The notes under the pieces are model-generated. The model was not told the origin of the DNA. It saw only the letters and a program-made list of their open reading frames with translations, and ran no database searches. DNA of 8,750 nt from Coriobacteriales bacterium (lineage in GTDB: Bacteria > Actinomycetota > Coriobacteriia > Coriobacteriales > JAEZZM01), in NCBI GenBank assembly GCA_029983705.1, contig JASBYZ010000058.1, positions 1 through 8,750 of the forward strand. Direction: 5' to 3'. The position numbers and the translations under genes are program-made. This document shows positions 5,579 to 8,750 of this stretch, one piece after another; position 1 is the first letter of the stretch; every line of letters starts with the position of its first letter.

Positions 5579-5612
5579 AATAATTAAACAGTTACACGCA
5601 GTTAAGGACAGT

Positions 5613-6497
5613 ATGAACACCTCTTTATATATCGTAGCAACTCCAATTGGTAATCTCGGAGATATGAGTAGCCGTGCTTTAGAGGCGCTCTCTCACGTAG
5701 ATGTTATTTTAGCTGAGGATACTCGTGTGAGTTCTAAGCTCCTCAATCATTTTGATATACATACCAAGCTTGAAAGATGCGACGACAACGTCATTGCAGC
5801 TAAAACGCCTGAGCTTATAGAGCGCATGAAAGGCGGAGAAGTTTTCGCTTTTGTATCTGATGCGGGCACGCCAGGAATTTCTGATCCCGGTACCCATCTT
5901 GTTGATAAGGCGCGTGAAGCAAATCTAAAAATTGAGGCTATTCCAGGTCCTTCTGCAGTAATACAGGCATTAGTACTTTCAGGCTTAGGAATTGATACCT
6001 TTTATTTTGCAGGATTTCCTCCAAGAAAAAAGCAAGCTCAAATTGAACTCTTTAGCGCTCTTAAATACTATGCAGCTGCTCTGGTATTTTACGAATCCCC
6101 ATACCGCGTGCAGGAAACTCTAGAAAATCTAGCTGAAGTGTTTCCATCACGAACTGCAGTGCTCGCACGAGAGATTACTAAACTCCATGAAGAAGTGCTT
6201 CGTATGCCCTTATTTGAACTTGCAAAAGAACTTAAATCTCGAGAAAGCATTAAGGGCGAGATTGTGCTGGTTGTAGATGCTCCAAGGAATGAAGATGGGA
6301 CTGTAAAAAATGCACTTGAGATGATGCAAGAGCTAACACAAAGCTTGAGTCCCTTAGCGAGCTTATCGTCAGAAGAATTTATCAAACAAAAGCTTGCAGA
6401 AGGTATGAAAAAGAGTCAAATCGCAAAAGAAGTCAGCCGAACATTTGATATCAATCGCGACGAAGCCTATACTATGGTTGTTGGGATTAATCTTTAA
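5613..6497 (+). CDS. rsmI: 16S rRNA (cytidine1402-2'-O)-methyltransferase RsmI
   Basis: RsmI uses S-adenosylmethionine to methylate the ribose 2'-OH of C1402 in the decoding centre of 16S rRNA, working with RsmH, which methylates the base N4 position. At 294 residues it has the usual family length (E. coli about 286). Conserved blocks are all present: TPIGNLGD (10-17), AEDTR (34-38), SDAGTPGISDPG (82-93), IPGPSA and the SGLGIDTFYFAGFPPRK segment, YESPYR, and AREITKLHEE. The C-terminus has a small helical domain ending near KKSQIAKEVSRTFDINRDEA. AAGGA at 5604-5608 is the ribosome binding site. The gene is intact and, unlike the sequence just left of it, shows no decay. A possible promoter lies at 5573. 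No terminator separates it from the regulator gene 47 bases downstream. Confidence 0.96.
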   Translation: MNTSLYIVATPIGNLGDMSSRALEALSHVDVILAEDTRVSSKLLNHFDIHTKLERCDDNVIAAKTPELIERMKGGEVFAFVSDAGTPGISDPGTHLVDKAREANLKIEAIPGPSAVIQALVLSGLGIDTFYFAGFPPRKKQAQIELFSALKYYAAALVFYESPYRVQETLENLAEVFPSRTAVLAREITKLHEEVLRMPLFELAKELKSRESIKGEIVLVVDAPRNEDGTVKNALEMMQELTQSLSPLASLSSEEFIKQKLAEGMKKSQIAKEVSRTFDINRDEAYTMVVGINL

Positions 6498-6513
6498 TTG
6501 TCATAATATTATT

Positions 6514-6534
6514 TAAAATTTGAACTATATTTTA
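6514..6534. promoter_or_regulatory. AT-rich inverted repeat ahead of the MarR gene, possible operator
   Basis: TAAAAT (6514-6519) and ATTTTA (6529-6534) are inverted around a 9-base spacer, in the 47-base gap between rsmI and the regulator. MarR proteins often bind AT-rich inverted repeats near their own promoters. The surrounding DNA is very AT-rich, so chance is a real alternative. TTGTCA (6498-6503) and TATATT (6526-6531) look like promoter boxes but are 22 bases apart, too far for a standard promoter. Confidence 0.25.
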
Positions 6535-6544
6535 TTGAGAATAG

Positions 6545-7477
6545 ATGAATATGAATCAATCAAATGAGTCTTACCCAAAACTAGACTCAAAGTATTTTAT
6601 TGCTTTTAATTTGACCCATGAGACGCTTAAAAATGGTTTGAGCAAAAACAGCAGTTTAAATCCGGCTGAGTATCGCTTGCTTTTACAAATTGCAGCTGCA
6701 AAAGATGGGGGAGTAATGCAGTCTGAGCTCTCAGAGCTTTTGCTGCTTAAGCCTAATGTTATAAGCCAATCTCTAAAAATCCTTGAGGAACTCAAGCTTA
6801 TTGAGCGCATTGCTCCTGAGGGAGAAGATCAAAGAAAGCGCCAGGTGTTTATTACTGAGCAAGGCCTCAAACATATCGCAAGCATTGACCGGCGCATTGT
6901 TGAGGATTTGTATGAGAACTTCCCAACTCAGGTTGATGTGTATAAGCACATTTTAGAAGAGTCTATTTTTGCTGGTGCTGCAATCAATTCAGACTTAACT
7001 GAAGCTTTTGGGGGCAAATATAAGAGCTCGCTGGCACTTTCTGCCTTTGAGCTTTACAGAAAACATCTTGCCTTAAGCCTAAAGCAGCACTGTAAGTGTA
7101 ACTTGCATGAGGCCCGAGTGCTTCAAAGGCTCTCAGAACTCTCAGAAGCAGTACGTCTTTCAGAACTCTCAGAGCAGCTTATTTTAAATCCAGTAAATAT
7201 AGGTAGAGCTGTAGATAGTCTTGCTAAAAAAGATGCGGTAACTCGACTCCAAAGCAATCGTGACAAAAAAGCTGTCTATGTTGTTTTAACCAATGAAGGC
7301 GAGTTTTTAGTTGACCTGGTTCAAAATTGTGTAAACAGCACAGCTGAGGAATTCATTTTTAAAAATCTCAATTCCGATCAGTGTCAGGCTATTGTGGATG
7401 CTGAAAAAGTTATTCTAAAGAACTTTAACGACAAAAGAAGGTCTGACCAACTTGAGTCACTCAGACCAATAGATTAG
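6545..7477 (+). CDS. Tandem double MarR-type winged-helix regulator
   Basis: This is a 310-residue protein, about twice the usual MarR length (140-160). The first domain covers about residues 15-140. It has a helix-turn-helix SELSELLLLKPNVISQSLKI (60-79), LEELKLIER, the wing DQRKRQVFIT and then TEQGLKHI, the standard MarR order. The second covers about 160-300 and repeats the order: LSELSEQLILNPVNIGRAVD (205-224), SLAKKDAVTRL, the wing NRDKKAVYVVLT and TNEGEFLV. MarR proteins normally dimerise, so one chain may act as a built-in dimer. The second half has HCKC (182-185), a pair of cysteines that could respond to oxidants or metal. The stop overlaps that of the opposing gene. No ligand or target can be named. 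The ATG at 6545 has only a weak ribosome site; an ATG at 6551 is also possible. Confidence 0.82.
   Translation: MNMNQSNESYPKLDSKYFIAFNLTHETLKNGLSKNSSLNPAEYRLLLQIAAAKDGGVMQSELSELLLLKPNVISQSLKILEELKLIERIAPEGEDQRKRQVFITEQGLKHIASIDRRIVEDLYENFPTQVDVYKHILEESIFAGAAINSDLTEAFGGKYKSSLALSAFELYRKHLALSLKQHCKCNLHEARVLQRLSELSEAVRLSELSEQLILNPVNIGRAVDSLAKKDAVTRLQSNRDKKAVYVVLTNEGEFLVDLVQNCVNSTAEEFIFKNLNSDQCQAIVDAEKVILKNFNDKRRSDQLESLRPID
7431..7467 (-). terminator. Weak intrinsic terminator for the leftward membrane-protein gene
   Basis: GGTCTGA (7440-7446) and TCAGACC (7461-7467) form a 7-pair stem with a 14-base loop. On the minus strand it is followed by TTCTTTTGT (complement of 7431-7439). It lies just beyond the stop of the leftward gene and inside the coding end of the MarR gene. 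The T-run is interrupted, so termination may be partial. Confidence 0.45.
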
Positions 7478-8199
7478 CGCTTAGCAATTAATTTTTGTGC
7501 TCCAATTAAGAGTGCACAGTTTACTACGGTGTCAATTATGAGGTAAAGACTTATTACTGGCGCATTAAGAGATGCCTGGTTAAACTGGGCAAAAGTCATA
7601 ATAGTAAGTAGCAATACAATCAGACCACATACTAAGGTGGCAGGAATAACTATAGCTCCAATACCAATGGGGCATTTAGATTTTTCTGCCCTGGATACGC
7701 ACATACAAAGCACCATTAATGCGGCGGCAATTAAGCTTGCAATCGCAATAAAGAGACAGATTAGCATTAGTAGTGAGGCAACGCCTCCGCTTGATTTAGA
7801 CATTATTGTGTCAAACTGAACACCAGAAAATACCCCACTCATGCAAATAATAAGTGAGATAAAGTTTACGAGAGCGCTTATTGCTCCAACAATGAGGGCC
7901 TTTTGAGCTTTGATCAAGCTTTTATCGCCTTGGGCAAATAAAGCAGCGTAGACGAGGGGAGTTGCTACCGCCAGTGAAAGCATGAGTCCTGAGGTAGCAA
8001 GAAGTGCAAAAAGCGAGCTTCCCGTTAAAATTGTACAGATAGTATCAAAGAGCGTTTTTCCATGACCGGATATGTAGTCATAACTGTGCAGGCCAAAACA
8101 GTCCATCAAAAAGAGGCCAAAACGAATAAGTATAGCGATAATAAGCGCTGAGCTAAAGAACGCTAAAAATGTTTGGCGCGTTTTGTTTAAAGATTTCAT
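7474..8199 (-). CDS. Polytopic membrane protein of unknown function
   Basis: This is a 241-residue, strongly hydrophobic protein with about six predicted transmembrane segments: residues 10-32, 60-89 (long, may be re-entrant), 102-125, 138-168, 178-206 and 213-238. Short charged loops such as QGDKSLIKAQK and SRAEKSKC lie between them. I recognise no family and see no catalytic motif. The ATG at 8199 is preceded on its strand by GAGGAGGG, a good ribosome site, 21 bases after the stop of the flavoprotein gene, so the two form one operon. It might be a membrane partner, a transporter for the flavoprotein's substrate, or unrelated. Its stop TAA overlaps the stop TAG of the convergent MarR gene within four bases (TTAG at 7474-7477). 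Confidence 0.8.
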   Translation of the reverse strand: MKSLNKTRQTFLAFFSSALIIAILIRFGLFLMDCFGLHSYDYISGHGKTLFDTICTILTGSSLFALLATSGLMLSLAVATPLVYAALFAQGDKSLIKAQKALIVGAISALVNFISLIICMSGVFSGVQFDTIMSKSSGGVASLLMLICLFIAIASLIAAALMVLCMCVSRAEKSKCPIGIGAIVIPATLVCGLIVLLLTIMTFAQFNQASLNAPVISLYLIIDTVVNCALLIGAQKLIAKR

Positions 8200-8220
8200 C
8201 CTAACTACCCTCCTCAGGCG

Positions 8221-8750
8221 CTAAGCTTGCTTAATTTCATTTTCAAAGACGCTGTTTCCGCAGATGTAGCCACCACAAAAAGCAAGTCCCACATCTGCCA
8301 TAACAGAGCCTAAGATAGCATCACCAATGTAGCTATTTTCACCACAAGCCCCTCCTGCGGTATGCCAGCCGGCATAAAGTCCTGGGATAATGCGTCCTTT
8401 TGTGAAAATGACCTGCATCTTATCGTTAATTAAAAGTCCAGCCTTTGTACCGTAGATGTTTCCACCGATGCGACAACCATAAAATGGAGGGTCAGACACC
8501 TTATGAAGCCACTCTGAAGGGAGTGGGTACATGTAGTCGTCTTTTCCTTTTTCGCAGGTCTCGTTCCACTTTTGTACTTCCTCAACCAAAATGCCCGTCT
8601 CAAAACCAAGGTCTTTTTCGAGCTCTTCAAGTGAGTCGCGTTTTTTAAGCACGTCTGCATCTAAGGCATTTTGTACTCCGTGATGCCAGTCTCTGTAGTG
8701 TTCAGGAACTTTTTCAATTTGTTCAAGATCGGGGGTGATTAGTTTTCTGC
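8221..8750 (-). CDS. FAD-dependent fumarate-reductase-like flavoprotein, C-terminal part (cut by right edge)
   Basis: The frame is open from the right edge to a TAG at 8221-8223 and gives about 176 residues. The end carries the family's C-terminal FAD-domain pattern: DPPFYGCRIGG, TKAGLLINDKMQVIF, GRIIPGLYAGWHTAGGACG, then NSYIGDAILGSV and GLAFCGGYICG. This matches the FAD_binding_2/flavocytochrome c family (fumarate, urocanate and related reductases, and 3-ketosteroid dehydrogenases), where the segment closes the FAD site. The GTG at 8650-8652 is internal; the true start lies right of the window. The Arg and His that bind the dicarboxylate in fumarate reductases are not seen in their usual places (NSYIGD instead of NRLGG), so the substrate is probably different. 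It is the upstream partner of the membrane-protein gene. Confidence 0.82.
   Translation of the reverse strand, partial: RKLITPDLEQIEKVPEHYRDWHHGVQNALDADVLKKRDSLEELEKDLGFETGILVEEVQKWNETCEKGKDDYMYPLPSEWLHKVSDPPFYGCRIGGNIYGTKAGLLINDKMQVIFTKGRIIPGLYAGWHTAGGACGENSYIGDAILGSVMADVGLAFCGGYICGNSVFENEIKQA

Noticed and set aside
8445..8660. Other open frames on both strands within the flavoprotein gene
   Set aside because: They overlap a frame with clear FAD-domain motifs and show no motif of their own.
1..8750. CRISPR array, transposase or insertion sequence, rRNA, riboswitch
   Set aside because: No regularly spaced repeats, no transposase motifs with terminal inverted repeats, and no recognisable rRNA or riboswitch core were seen on either strand.

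Overview
The window looks like chromosomal DNA of a low-to-moderate-GC, Gram-positive-type bacterium. Several genes have strong AGGAGG-type Shine-Dalgarno sites, the genes are tightly overlapped, there is a tad-type pilus locus, and the right edge holds a flavocytochrome-like FAD protein of the kind greatly expanded in Coriobacteriia (Actinomycetota; Eggerthella, Slackia and Atopobium relatives). Placement in Coriobacteriia is my inference; no rRNA or taxonomic marker in the window settles it, and a Clostridia-like host is not excluded.

Region 1 (1-4445, + strand) is the distal part of a tad/Flp pilus operon. In order it holds: the C-terminus of a Flp1-like pilin; a membrane-anchored protein of unknown function; two small pseudopilin/TadE-like proteins; a 677-residue TadG-like protein with a large outer domain; a third TadE-like protein; a DUF192 protein; and a zinc-ribbon plus FHA-domain protein. 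Neighbouring genes overlap or lie within 4 bases of each other, so they are probably co-transcribed and translationally coupled. Three of the small proteins carry a G^QxxxE prepilin-peptidase motif. The TadG-like protein has a G^F site without the usual Glu.

Region 2 (4425-4598) is tRNA-Phe(GAA). It has its own promoter inside the end of the FHA gene, an encoded CCA end and an intrinsic terminator.

Region 3 (about 4600-5580) is roughly 1 kb of gene-poor, partly decayed sequence next to the tRNA. The left half contains no convincing gene. The right half contains a 27-residue membrane peptide gene with an unusually long Shine-Dalgarno match, a hairpin that reads as a terminator on the minus strand, a small ribbon-helix-helix-like gene whose start is out of frame with its body, and a decayed second copy of that gene's C-terminus. 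This is the most unusual part of the window and could be a remnant of a mobile or toxin-antitoxin-like module.

Region 4 (5613-7477, + strand) holds rsmI (16S rRNA C1402 2'-O-methyltransferase) and a regulator made of two MarR-type winged-helix domains in tandem.

Region 5 (7474-8750, - strand) holds a polytopic membrane protein of unknown function, preceded in its operon by the C-terminal part of an FAD-dependent, fumarate-reductase-like flavoprotein that runs off the window. The membrane-protein gene converges on the MarR gene with overlapping stop codons. The regulator may control this operon or its own gene, but nothing in the window proves a target.
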